Shown here: positions 44,770 to 54,800 of the stretch, one piece after another | How positions within the stretch are numbered: the stretch's first letter is position 1 | Layout: every line of letters begins with the position of its first letter | From: Candidatus Sulfopaludibacter sp. SbA3 | Lineage (GTDB): Bacteria; Acidobacteriota; Terriglobia; Bryobacterales; Bryobacteraceae | Length of the DNA: 64,000 nt | Direction: 5' to 3' | Assembly (NCBI GenBank): GCA_945890485.1 | Contig: CAMDCN010000011.1 | Span: 62,001-126,000, forward strand | Translations under genes and position numbers: made by a program | The notes under the pieces: generated by a model | Databases searched by the model: none | What the model saw: the letters and a program-made list of their open reading frames with translations, nothing else | What the model was told of the DNA's origin: nothing

Positions 44770-46734
44770 ATGGGCCGAATTCGCGTTCTACCGGACGCAG
44801 TAGCAAACCAGATTGCGGCAGGCGAGGTGGTAGAACGCCCCGCCTCCGTGGTCAAGGAAATGCTGGAAAACTCGCTGGATGCGGGTGCTTCCGCAATTCG
44901 TGTCGAGGCCGAAAGCGGCGGCCGCCGGATGATTCGGATCACCGACGATGGACACGGCATGCTGCGGGACGATTCGATGCTCGCCTTTGAACGGCACGCG
45001 ACCTCGAAACTGTCTTCGCTCAAAGATTTACAGTCGATCGCCACGCTCGGATTCCGCGGCGAGGCGCTGCCATCCATCGCCAGCGTATCGCGGCTGACCC
45101 TGGAGACTCGTTCGCCCGAAGAGACGACGGGCACGCGTGTCGAGATCCACGGCGGGAAGATGATCAAGTGCGAGGAAGCGGCTCTCGCGGCGGGGACGAT
45201 CCTCACTGTGCGAGATTTGTTCTTCAATGTTCCGCCGCGGAAGAAATTTCTGCGGTCTGATCAAACGGAATTGGCGCATATCGCCTCCCTGGTTACGCAC
45301 TACTCCCTGGCCCATCCGGACAAGACCTTCGAGCTTTACCACGACTACCGAGAGTTGCTGCAGGTGACGCCCGTGGCCAGCTTGCGGGAACGGGTCTTCC
45401 AGGTGTTTGGCGCGCAGGTGCTCGACGATGTGATTGACTTGGGGACCCGGGAAGTCGAGCTGAAGCTGCCGCCCCCGCATCCGCATGCCGAGCCCGTCGC
45501 TGCGGAGGATCTCGTCCGGCCGTTTCTGCTGCGTGGGTTCGTTTCGCGCCCCCAGGTGCAGAAGTACAATCGCAGCTCCATCTACCTGTTTGTGAACGGC
45601 AGGTTGATCAAGGACCGGCTGCTGCTCCACGCGATTTCGGCGGCTTACTACAACCTGATGCCGCCCGGCGCGTTTCCGTTTGCTCTGCTGTTCCTCGATT
45701 GCGACGCCGAGGAGGTGGACGTAAATGTTCATCCCTCAAAGACGGAAGTCCGGTTTCGCCACAGTTCGTTTGTACACGATTTCGTGCGGGACGCTATTCG
45801 CGGGTCGCTAATCGAGAGCCGGCCCGCCTCGGCTCTGCCGATGCCGGAGCCCCCGAGGGCGCAACCTGCGGCCGCACTGCCGTACTCTGAGTTCACGCAG
45901 ACGCTCGAGAACGCCCGATTGGAACTGCCTGAATGGCGCAGCGTTCTGCCGGAGCCCGCGGCGGGTCCGGATGGCGTTGCGGATGCCGATCTGCCCGTGT
46001 TTTCTGGTGGCCGTATCGAGCCGCGCATAGAGTTGCCGTCTCCCGCTCCGGCAGCACCTCCGGTTGACGTGGCGCCATCCCGGCTAAAGGTCCCGAATCA
46101 TCACGGAGGCGCGCCGGCAGGGGTGCAGCTCGATGGGATGCCGAGCCTCGATGTCCTGAAAGACCTCCGTCCGATCGGCCAATTGCACGAGAGCTTCATC
46201 ATCGCGGCCGGACGGGACGGGCTATGGATTGTCGACCAGCATGTAGCGCATGAGCGGATTCTCTTCGAGCAGGTTCTAAAGCAGCGGGCGGCAGGAAGGC
46301 TTGAAAAGCAGCAACTGCTGATTCCGATGGTCGTGGAACTTACGGCTAGCCAGCAGATCGAATATGCCCGGATTGCGGATGAATTGGGCGCCAACGGCTT
46401 CGAGAGCGAGCCGTTCGGAAACCGGACCATTGCGATCAAGACGGCGCCGGTGGACGTGAAACCGTCGCAGATTGAGTCGATTTTGTTCGAAATCCTGGAA
46501 GTCGCGGAGCGCGAATTGCGCGGGGCCAGCCTCGATGAACTGCGCCGTAACATTGCCGCTTCCATCGCCTGTCAGGCGGCGATCAAGATCAATATGCGGC
46601 TCGACCAAACCCGCTTGGACTGGCTGCTGGCGCGGTTGGCCGAGTGTGAGTATCCCACAAACTGTCCGCACGGCAGGCCGATTGCCCTGCGCTATTCGAC
46701 GCGCGAAATCCTCAAGGGATTCCACCGGATTTAG
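44770..46734 (+). CDS. mutL: DNA mismatch-repair protein MutL, endonuclease type
   Basis: 654 residues. The GHKL ATPase motifs are VKEMLENSLDAGA, DDGHGM and GFRGEALPSI. The C-terminal nuclease motifs are present: DQHVAHERILFE at 489-500 (usual form DQHA-x2-E-x4-E), ACQAAIK near 597 and CPHGRP at 632-637. So this MutL should nick DNA itself, as in bacteria lacking MutH. A proline-rich linker separates the two halves (about 345-455). It follows the TolC-type gene so closely that it may share its transcript. Its 3' end overlaps the converging caspase-like gene by 4 bases. Confidence 0.95.
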   Translation: MGRIRVLPDAVANQIAAGEVVERPASVVKEMLENSLDAGASAIRVEAESGGRRMIRITDDGHGMLRDDSMLAFERHATSKLSSLKDLQSIATLGFRGEALPSIASVSRLTLETRSPEETTGTRVEIHGGKMIKCEEAALAAGTILTVRDLFFNVPPRKKFLRSDQTELAHIASLVTHYSLAHPDKTFELYHDYRELLQVTPVASLRERVFQVFGAQVLDDVIDLGTREVELKLPPPHPHAEPVAAEDLVRPFLLRGFVSRPQVQKYNRSSIYLFVNGRLIKDRLLLHAISAAYYNLMPPGAFPFALLFLDCDAEEVDVNVHPSKTEVRFRHSSFVHDFVRDAIRGSLIESRPASALPMPEPPRAQPAAALPYSEFTQTLENARLELPEWRSVLPEPAAGPDGVADADLPVFSGGRIEPRIELPSPAPAAPPVDVAPSRLKVPNHHGGAPAGVQLDGMPSLDVLKDLRPIGQLHESFIIAAGRDGLWIVDQHVAHERILFEQVLKQRAAGRLEKQQLLIPMVVELTASQQIEYARIADELGANGFESEPFGNRTIAIKTAPVDVKPSQIESILFEILEVAERELRGASLDELRRNIAASIACQAAIKINMRLDQTRLDWLLARLAECEYPTNCPHGRPIALRYSTREILKGFHRI

Positions 46735-48797
46735 CGGAGCGCGGCTTCGATGGCCTGCACGTTCTTCTTCGCGTAGTCGCTTTCGGTGAGGTCGGGGTTC
46801 AGGTCGAGCATGCGCCGAAAGTGCTTGAGGGCCGCGGCGTAGAGCTCGACGCTTTCTTTCTTTTGCGCACTGCGGGCGTAGCTGAGAGCGAGGACGTAGT
46901 GAGAGTAGGGATCCTGGGGATCGTAGCGCAAAGCGCGCTGGCAGTAGCCAATGGCGGCTTCGAAGTTTTCGCGTTTGCGTTCACAATCGCAGAGGCCAAA
47001 ATAGGCCATGCTGCGGAGGTCGGCCCAAACGTCGCGTTGGGCGGCACGCTTCTTCTTCCCGATCCCGGCGAGGTAGCCGAGCACGTAATAGTTCAGCTTT
47101 CCGGCCAATTTGGCGTCGAAGTCGCTTAGCGCCAGATACTGCTGATACGACTCAACAGACGGGGCGTATTGCCCGCTCATCCGCTGGCTTTCGGCGAGCC
47201 AAAAATAGGCGTCGGCATTTTGCGGAGCCAGGGTGATGGCCTGACGGGCGGATTCGATGGACTGGGGATAGAGCTCCTTGATCCGCTGGGCCTGGGCCAA
47301 CAGGTACCATGCGGTGGCCTGTTTCTTGTCGCGTTGAACCACCTGGTTCAACTGCCGAATCGACTCGTCGTAGCTGCCGTTATCAAGCAAAAGCCCGCCG
47401 AAGGTCGCGCGGGCTTCAAGGTAATCCGGGTCTATTTCGAGCGCCTTGCGAAACGATTTCTCCGCTTCTTCGACCTCAAACAGATCGCGCTGCACGCGTC
47501 CCAGGTAGAGCCAAGCCTGCGAAAACTGCGGATCCGCCGCCACCGCAGTCTTCAGCTCGATCGCAGCCTTCTTGTAGTTTTCCGGCGTTCCTTTGTTGTA
47601 ATATTCGAGGCCCTTTTCCAAAGAATCCAGCGCCGCTTTCGTGCGGCGCCGCGGGATGCTGATCTTGATGCTAACGGTCGATTCCTGCCCGGGGTAGACC
47701 GTTTCCTCGCGGGGACCGTCGGGCTCATAGCCCATGCGGACACCCTTCACCGAGTGGGCCCCGGGGGGAAGTCCCGGAAGCCGAAGCGGCGTCCCCTTAC
47801 TCACGGTGCCCACGGACTTGCCATCGACAAACACCTCGACGTTGTCCATGTTGGCTTCGAGCACCCAGGTACCAAACTTCGGAGCGGGCGCTTCGCCCGG
47901 CGAGGTGCCGGTGGGATTGAACGCGAGCAGCATCTGGGCGTCAAAGTTGCCCTTGTCGGAGGTCGGATTTTGCTGGCCCTTTGTGGCTTCGCGGACATTC
48001 GAGCGAACGTACTCGGCGAGCTCATCGGCGGTGACGATGCCGTCCTTTGACGCATCCGCATAGCCTTCCATGCCCCGAACCACATAGTAGGTGAAAATTC
48101 CATGGCCGCCGCCCCAGTCCTTCGATTCAAAGGAGCGCTCGCGGGCGCGGCTGGCCGTCATCGAGAACATGGAGCGGTTCAAATCGAGCAGCGAACGGTT
48201 GACGACTTCTCCCTGTTCCGGGGAGATGGCCCCGCTATGGCAGGAGTCTGTCAGTAGCACTTTCCATTTGGCCTGCACCTTGCTTCCGATCACTTGACCG
48301 AGTTGGTCCATGGCATAGCCGGTGCGGGCAATGTTTTTCGGGTCCAGATCGTAGGGCGCCAGGTAGGCTTTGCCCGAGTGGGGATCGACGAAGCCATGGC
48401 CGGCAAAGTAGACGAGGACGCGGTCGTCCGCTTTGGCGACGCCTGGCAACCAGCCATCGATCTCCTTCTGCAAGTTGGCGAGGGTGGCGCGGGCGCCGGT
48501 CAGTTTCCGCACATTCTCGGAGCGGAAATTGCCGCCTTCCGGGCTGATCAGGACGGAATAGATTGCTTCAGCGTCGCGCTCGGCGAACTCCAGCTTGGCG
48601 CTGGCCGGCAGGTTCTGGTAGTCGCCGACGCCGATGATGAGAGCGTAGCTGCGGGGAATGGTAACCCCGGTGGATGCCGGTGTAATGGGCTCGGGGCCCT
48701 TTTCGTATTTCAGGTCGCGTGCTTTCTTCTGTGCGGGTGGTGGCGTTTGCGCCCAGGCGAGAGCGGCAATCGTGAAGAGGATCCAAAGGCGTTTCAT
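46731..48797 (-). CDS. exported caspase-like (C14) protein with PEGA and TPR domains
   Basis: 688 residues with a signal peptide (MKRLWILFTIAALAWA). The caspase-like domain spans about 50-290: catalytic His134 in YFAGHG and Cys186 in DSCHSG are intact. A 12-residue EF-hand-like loop (248-259, DASKDGIVTADE) suggests calcium control, as known for metacaspases. A PEGA domain (about 310-375) and six or so TPRs (about 385-680; for example FSQAWLYLGRVQRDLFEVEE) follow. It would act in the periplasm or at the outer face, which is unusual for cell-death type caspases. Two DUF4384 genes lie upstream on the same strand with gaps of 12 and 10 bases, forming an operon in which this gene is last. Confidence 0.85.
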   Translation of the reverse strand: MKRLWILFTIAALAWAQTPPPAQKKARDLKYEKGPEPITPASTGVTIPRSYALIIGVGDYQNLPASAKLEFAERDAEAIYSVLISPEGGNFRSENVRKLTGARATLANLQKEIDGWLPGVAKADDRVLVYFAGHGFVDPHSGKAYLAPYDLDPKNIARTGYAMDQLGQVIGSKVQAKWKVLLTDSCHSGAISPEQGEVVNRSLLDLNRSMFSMTASRARERSFESKDWGGGHGIFTYYVVRGMEGYADASKDGIVTADELAEYVRSNVREATKGQQNPTSDKGNFDAQMLLAFNPTGTSPGEAPAPKFGTWVLEANMDNVEVFVDGKSVGTVSKGTPLRLPGLPPGAHSVKGVRMGYEPDGPREETVYPGQESTVSIKISIPRRRTKAALDSLEKGLEYYNKGTPENYKKAAIELKTAVAADPQFSQAWLYLGRVQRDLFEVEEAEKSFRKALEIDPDYLEARATFGGLLLDNGSYDESIRQLNQVVQRDKKQATAWYLLAQAQRIKELYPQSIESARQAITLAPQNADAYFWLAESQRMSGQYAPSVESYQQYLALSDFDAKLAGKLNYYVLGYLAGIGKKKRAAQRDVWADLRSMAYFGLCDCERKRENFEAAIGYCQRALRYDPQDPYSHYVLALSYARSAQKKESVELYAAALKHFRRMLDLNPDLTESDYAKKNVQAIEAALR

Positions 48798-48809
48798 GAC
48801 GATTCCTGG

Positions 48810-49451
48810 TTAGCGATGCGCGAGGCGGAATTGGTAGGTGAACGGGCCGGGCTTCTCCGAGCCGGGGGCGGCTGGCGGGGCGGCGACGACGGAACCTTGA
48901 TCCTTCCGTAGAAACAGTAGTTCACGTGAACGAAGACCGGGGACTTCGTTCTTTTTAAGGCCGGCGTTAGAATCCACACATTCGCCGCGGGCGCGCAGGA
49001 TGGCATCGTCACAGCGGGGGCGTAAATTTGCCGGGGCTACGCCCGGAGCGGGTGGGGGTGGCAGCGGCTTGTAACGCGGCGCCTCGTGACCCAGGCGGAC
49101 GGGAGAGACGATCCAATAGACCGTATCGTAGCCCGCGGGCCCGGTGAGTTTGAACGCACCCTGATTGCCGGGAATGAAGTATTCGCGGCCCGCCTCAATC
49201 TTATTGTCGGTACCGGTTTCGGCGGATGGAAACAGGGTGGCCGTATCGCCGGAGGTTCCTTCATTGACCACGTAGAGGAAGCCGGATGTATTGGACTTGA
49301 AGCGGAAGCGCACCTGGTCGCCGTTGGCGAAGACGTGTCCCGGGTCGGACGTCTTCCAGGCCCCAGCCTCACGGCGCTCAAGGGTGATCTCGACGCGTTG
49401 CTGCGCGGCAAGGGTGGCGGAGAACAGCAGGGCCAGAGCCAGGCGTTTCAT
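48810..49451 (-). CDS. exported DUF4384-domain protein
   Basis: 213 residues with a signal peptide (MKRLALALLFSATLAA). The DUF4384 core is clear (HVFANGDQVRFRFKSNTSGF, LYVVNEGTSGDTATLFPS, PGNQGAFKLTGPAGYDTVYW). The domain is beta-rich, of unknown biochemical role, and in many bacteria is fused to or neighbours caspase-like domains, as here. It lies between another DUF4384 gene and the caspase-like gene, with very short gaps. Confidence 0.82.
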   Translation of the reverse strand: MKRLALALLFSATLAAQQRVEITLERREAGAWKTSDPGHVFANGDQVRFRFKSNTSGFLYVVNEGTSGDTATLFPSAETGTDNKIEAGREYFIPGNQGAFKLTGPAGYDTVYWIVSPVRLGHEAPRYKPLPPPPAPGVAPANLRPRCDDAILRARGECVDSNAGLKKNEVPGLRSRELLFLRKDQGSVVAAPPAAPGSEKPGPFTYQFRLAHR

Positions 49452-49461
49452 TATGGATTCC

Positions 49462-50322
49462 TTAGCGATGCTTCAGGCTGAGGTCGACGACCAGCTTGGC
49501 GTCGGGCGCCGGGTTCTTGTTGATGATGTACGCCGCGGTTTCTTTCCGTTCCGGGTTCAGCGGTTTGGAGTCGTCGACTTTTTCGAATACCAGATCGCGG
49601 GCCATCATGGTGCTCCGCACGCGGCCGACGAGTTGGTCATCGATGGGGCGGATCATCTGAGCCAGTTGGAGTTGCTTGGCGGGTTTAGTCTCCTGGGGAA
49701 CAGCCTGGGACGGAGAGTTAATCTTGTAAATAATATCTTCGAGATTCGCCTCTGGTTTCCGGGCCAGGACGATGAAAAGCTTCTCTTCGCCAGCCTGGTC
49801 GTCGAAATAGAAACGGCCCGTTCCGGGGACCATGTAGGGGCGGAAGGGAGCTACGAAGTTGTTGCCATTCTCCACTTCCGAGGAGGGGAAGAGGACACTC
49901 CAATTCCCGCTGGAACCACGGGCGACGACATAGAGATACGCTCCTTCGTTGGCTTCCACTTGGATTTTCAGGCGATCACCGGACCGGAAGGTGCTGTCGG
50001 TGTCGACTTCGCTGTAGGCGGCATTGTCGCGGCTCAGCAGGATGCTGTACCGGAGGCCAAGCGGGGTCGGGGCGTTCGACGAGGCCAACACCACGGAGGC
50101 TTCTCCGGAGCGTTCGGGTGCGGGCGGCGTGGCCGGAATCTTGGGCTCGGTTTTGGCCGTCGGCTTGGGCTTGGCCTGCGCCACGGTTTTAGTGACTGGT
50201 TTTGGGTCTGCTTTTCGAGTTACCTTAACAGGCGACCCTGGTGCGGAGAAGAAAAGCTCGCGAGGGGTCAAATCCTGGGCCAGCAAACTCCCAGCAAGCG
50301 CGAAAAAATTTAGGAAACGCAT
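49462..50322 (-). CDS. exported DUF4384-domain protein with proline/lysine-rich linker
   Basis: 286 residues: signal peptide (MRFLNFFALAGSLLAQ), a Pro/Lys/Thr-rich linker (about 32-70) and a DUF4384 domain (FRSGDRLKIQVEANEGAYLY, VVARGSSGNWSVLFPS, VPGTGRFYFDDQAGEEKLFI). It is the first gene of the three-gene leftward operon. The linker suggests crossing or tethering in the cell wall. Its start is 85 bases from the rightward operon's likely start. Confidence 0.8.
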   Translation of the reverse strand: MRFLNFFALAGSLLAQDLTPRELFFSAPGSPVKVTRKADPKPVTKTVAQAKPKPTAKTEPKIPATPPAPERSGEASVVLASSNAPTPLGLRYSILLSRDNAAYSEVDTDSTFRSGDRLKIQVEANEGAYLYVVARGSSGNWSVLFPSSEVENGNNFVAPFRPYMVPGTGRFYFDDQAGEEKLFIVLARKPEANLEDIIYKINSPSQAVPQETKPAKQLQLAQMIRPIDDQLVGRVRSTMMARDLVFEKVDDSKPLNPERKETAAYIINKNPAPDAKLVVDLSLKHR

Positions 50323-50407
50323 GGATTTTCAACCTTATTCCACGACCAGGACTCACCGTTCGGGTCCGTGCCGTCCGAATGTTAAGACGGGTAAAAGAGT
50401 AGGAGAG

Positions 50408-51007
50408 TTGCTTGGGCGTCAAATTCTTGCACTCACACTCCTACTAACTATATTCGCGCAATCGAACGGGTTGGCCCATCAACAAGCCGGGGCAGCGATC
50501 AAGAAACTGAATATCGTGATTGTAGAGGGAGAAGGCGCCGTAAACAATGCCCGGCAGCGCGTGGCGCGGGCTCCGATTGTCCAGGTTGAGGACGAGAACC
50601 GCAAGCCGGTGGCGGGGGCAGCGGTGGTGTTTTTGCTACCGAATCAGGGGGCGGGGGCGACTTTTGCCAATGGCGCCAGATCGCTGACCGTCTTGACCGA
50701 CAACAACGGACAGGCCGTGGCCCGAGGATTGCAGGCCAATAAGCTGTCGGGGGAATACCAGATGCGCGTTACGGCCTCTGCCGGAGGGCAGACCGCCAGC
50801 GTTTCGATCGGGATGAGTAACATTGCCGCGGCGGGTGCTGGCGCGGCGGCTGGGTTGGGTGGCCTGAAATGGTTGTTGATCGTTGGGGCGATTGGTGGGG
50901 CCGCGGCAGTGACCGGGGTGGCGTTGAGCAATGGCGGCAGCACGCCGGCAGGACCCAGGCCTACCGTGGTTTCTCCCGGTACGCCCACAGTGGGAGCGCC
51001 GCAATGA
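50408..51007 (+). CDS. small exported Ig-like (Big_1-like) protein
   Basis: About 199 residues from TTG 50408, which has AGGAG close by and starts a signal peptide (LGRQILALTLLLTIFAQ). ATG 50321 would leave no space for divergent promoters, so it is less likely. The body is a single Ig-like/bacterial-Ig (Big_1/carboxypeptidase-regulatory) domain ([53 protein letters not shown]) with a C-terminal hydrophobic helix (WLLIVGAIGGAAAVTGVAL) and a Pro/Thr-rich tail, so it may be anchored in a membrane. It overlaps the next gene by 4 bases (ATGA). Confidence 0.7.
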   Translation: MLGRQILALTLLLTIFAQSNGLAHQQAGAAIKKLNIVIVEGEGAVNNARQRVARAPIVQVEDENRKPVAGAAVVFLLPNQGAGATFANGARSLTVLTDNNGQAVARGLQANKLSGEYQMRVTASAGGQTASVSIGMSNIAAAGAGAAAGLGGLKWLLIVGAIGGAAAVTGVALSNGGSTPAGPRPTVVSPGTPTVGAPQ

Positions 51008-51876
51008 ATCGCCGAGGTTTTGTTTTCGGATTGATGGGGATGACTGCCGTTGCGCAGGAATCCGGGTTGGCAGGGCCGGTGCTCGGCTACTCGCTGGATG
51101 CGGAACACCACGTCCGGCCGCTGATTGGCCCCGCGGGAAGCGCCTACTTGGCGCAACCGCTATCAGGGGAAGTGGCCTTGCGGGATTGGACGGGCAGCTA
51201 TGGGTTGGACGCCGAGGGCCAACTGTTCTACGGCCTGGGGACGCAGGAATTGCGGCGTGTGGAGACGGAAGGCGGCTGGGGAATGGTGGTCGGATCACCT
51301 CGACCGAGCGTCGCGGTGGTGCAGCGGGACTCCCGGATTGCCGTGGCGCGTGACGGCGCGGCCGGAGCGGTGTTGGATCTTGGTATGACGCCCATGGCGT
51401 TGGCTGTGGCAGGCGACGGGGCATTGATTGCGGCGGCGGACGCCGACCGCTGTGGACTGTGGCGGCCTGAAGGAGAGCAACTGTTGCAGACTTCGATCGC
51501 CGGGGTTCGCGCGTTGCAGGTTTTGCCGGACAACGCTGGCCTGTGCGGGTTAGCGGAGCGATTCTTCCTGATTGACCAGATGGGCCGGCGCGAGGAGTTC
51601 GCTGACGCGCGGGGTAGCGCTTTGGGATTGACCGCTGATGGTTCGACGGTCGTGGTTTTGGATGGGGAGTCGATGAAAGTTCGGGTGTTCGATCGCTTGA
51701 CGCGGGAATGGGCGGAGGAGCCGATTCCGTTCGCCGCTGGCCGGATCACGCCGTTGCGGGATGGCCGGACATTTTTAATTTCGAGCGAGGCAGGTGAATC
51801 CGTTTGGACTCTCGCACTGCGAGGCACTGCGATGCAATGGGCGCAGATACCGCTCGTTCGCGGGGGGCGGAACTGA
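51004..51876 (+). CDS. propeller-like protein of unknown function
   Basis: 290 residues starting at ATG 51004 (ATGA overlap with the upstream stop). The start is weakly signal-like (MNRRGFVFGLMGMTAVAQ). The sequence has irregular repeats that look like beta-propeller blades (YGLDAEGQLFYGLGTQELRR, MALAVAGDGALIAAADAD, ALGLTADGSTVVVLDGESMK). I do not recognise a family. It is translationally coupled to both neighbours (TGATG at its end), so it probably works with the giant repeat protein that follows. Confidence 0.65.
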   Translation: MNRRGFVFGLMGMTAVAQESGLAGPVLGYSLDAEHHVRPLIGPAGSAYLAQPLSGEVALRDWTGSYGLDAEGQLFYGLGTQELRRVETEGGWGMVVGSPRPSVAVVQRDSRIAVARDGAAGAVLDLGMTPMALAVAGDGALIAAADADRCGLWRPEGEQLLQTSIAGVRALQVLPDNAGLCGLAERFFLIDQMGRREEFADARGSALGLTADGSTVVVLDGESMKVRVFDRLTREWAEEPIPFAAGRITPLRDGRTFLISSEAGESVWTLALRGTAMQWAQIPLVRGGRN

Positions 51877-54800
51877 TGCGCGCGTTGCGAGTTTTGTTAT
51901 CAGGCTTGGCGCTGACCCTGTCCGCGTTGGCGTTCCCCAATCCGGACGGGATGTGCCTGATCACCACGGCGGCCGTGCTGCCGGAAGGTACCGTCAATGT
52001 CGCCCGCTCGTATCAAATTGCGACCAGCGGATGCGACCCGGTGCTGCGTTTTGTGCTCGACGGAGGTTCGCTACCTGCCGGAATGTCGCTCGATAGCAGA
52101 TCGGGCATCATTTCGGGGCAACCCTCAGCGGCAGGCAGCTATGCCTTTACCGTCCGTGTGCTCGACTCTGTCGCTCAAGTTCCGAGCAAGACCTTCCTGC
52201 TGAGAATCAACAGCGCCCTCCAGATCGACCGACGAATTTTAGCATCGGCCGGCGCGTTTGGCAGCAGCTATTCGGATCAAGTGAGCGCGAGCGGGGGAGT
52301 TGCTCCCTATAGTTTTTCGTTGAGCGGCACCTTGCCTCCGGGACTCAGTCTGAATCCTACGACCGGTGTGATCACCGGCGTTCTTGGGTCCGGTTTCGCG
52401 GCTCCAGCCAACTTCAGCGTGACGGTGACGGACGCGGGCACGCCCGCCAGTTCGGTGACTTCGGTTTTTCAAATCTCGCCCAATACGACGCGGAGCTTGG
52501 CGACGCCTTCGTTGGCGAATGGCACGGTCGGCGTGGCATATTCCTCGACCATTAGCTTGGCGACCGGTACGGGTGGCAGTTGGCTAGTTGCCGATGGAAC
52601 GCTCCCCACGGGGCTCACACTGAATCCCACGACCGGGACCCTTAACGGCACCCCGTCGGCGGCTGGTTCGTTCTGGTTCACTGTTCAGTCGCGTTTGATC
52701 ACCGGCGGTTCCATCTCCTCAGCCTGGCGGACCTACAACGTCTTGATCAGCAATCTCTCAGGGCTTCAGTTTTCCACTGGCGCCACTCCGCCCACAGTCG
52801 AGATCGGTGCGGGATACCGAGCCCTCTTGAGCCCAGTAGGTGGTGTGGCGCCCTTCACGTATGCCGTCACCGCCGGTGCGTTGCCGCCGAGTGTCGTCCT
52901 CGACGCGTCGACCGGCGTACTGCATGGGGACGTGGCGTATACGGAGACACCAACCTACGCCGCCACCATTCAAGTGACCGATGCCCGGGGAGCCACGGCT
53001 TCTCAGACATTTACCTTCACGATTGCGAACGCCATTTACTTCTCTGAACCCTACCTTCCCGACGGAATGGTGGGTCAGGCGTATTCAAATGGTCTATCGA
53101 TTGGCGGAGGGGGAAGCTCCAGGACTCTCAGCTTCTACCCGATTCTTGGCGCAATGCCCCCGGGGCTGACGCTGAATCCGACGACTGGCGCTATCACCGG
53201 CACCCCAACGGAGTCCGGCGATTATGCCGTGTACTTCGTGGTGTCGGACGAATTGGGTGGCTACGCGGTAACCGGAATTTCGTTCTATATCGCACCTCCG
53301 TTGTCTTTCCAGCAATCGAGCCCACTGCGAGACTACGCGGCGAGCGGCGGAGCCATATACTACGCCACTGCCGGTGCGACTGGGGGCGAACTCCCGCGCA
53401 CGTATTCGCTTCTCTCTGGCGCGCTACCTGCAGGGATGACCCTCGATTCGCTGTACGGATTCATCGCCGGCGCTTCGACCGCAGTTGGGCCGTACAGTTT
53501 CACGGTTCAGGTGACAGATGGAGGCGGGCGGACGGCGAGCCAGGCCTATACGATGAATGTCGTCCCGACCGTGGCCGTCGCCAACGAAACGCTCTACAAC
53601 GGCACTGTCGGCGAAGTGTACGCGGACACCCTGGTGGCGCAAGGTGCGCCAACTACATTCGAGTTTACCGTTAGCGCCGGATCGCTTCCGCCGGGATTGA
53701 CCCTTTCCTTGGCCGGGGCGCTTTCGGGCACCCCGACCACCGCCGGAACTTACGCTTTTAGCATCCAAGCGGCGCGTGCGGACGGGTTCGGCACGCCAAA
53801 CGTCCGGGCGTTCCAGGTAGTGATTGCGAACACCCTGGCTCAGGTGACGGCGTCTCCCCTACCCGTGGCCACGCAAGGCGAGGCTTATTCTGTAACCATA
53901 CAAACCTCTGGCGGCAATGGCCCCTTCACGTTTTCGCACGGTGAGTCGAGCCTGCCGTCGGGCCTGGAACTGAGCGTCGACACCGGGCGGATACACGGTG
54001 TTCCCTTGCAAACCGGCCTCTTCAATATCGACCTGACCGTGACGGATTCCGATTTCCGTTCCGTGGGGGCCACGTATCAGCTTCGTGTCGGTCCGGCGAT
54101 TCAGTTCAGTTCGCCCCGCCTACCTAATGGCACGCGCACCGTCAGCTATGCCGAGACGGTGACGGCGACTGGCGGCACGGGCGCACTCACGTACAGCCTG
54201 GCGTCTGGAACGCTCCCGACGGGCGTAACCCTGAATCCGACGACTGGCGCACTTTCGGGCATCCCATCTGTCGCCAACACGTTCAGCTTCTCCATTCGGG
54301 CGACGGACACGTTCGGGGTGACCGCGACCAACGCCTTTACTGTGCTGATTGCCGACCCGCTGACGTTCTCAACCGCGTCGCCCATCACTCCCGCCCCGTT
54401 GAACCTCGCCTATGGGTTCCAGTTCAGCACCGCGGGTGGCCGGAGCCCAGTGCAGTACACGTTACTGAACAACGCTCCTCCTGCTATCCTTGCGATGGCG
54501 CCCGGCGGCTTGTTCGGCGGCTTCCCGATCGTTTCGGGTACCTATGCCTTCACTGTCTCCGCCCGTGACGCCGATGGCCGTGAGGTGCAGACCGCCTTCT
54601 CGCACACCGTGGGCGGTCCGCCGATCCTCAGTGGAACCCTGCCGTATGGCACGAACGGCACGGCCTATTCGCAATCCGCGACAGTGGCCGGCGGCACTGC
54701 CCCTTATACGTTCGTCCTCACCACAGGCTCGCTTCCGCCTGGACTCTCTCTCAACGCAACGACCGGGGCGATTTCCGGAACGCCATCGCTGGCGGGCAAC

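Noticed and set aside
49291-50313. Plus-strand frame of 340 codons over the DUF4384 genes
   Set aside because: Overlaps two well-supported exported DUF4384 proteins on the minus strand.
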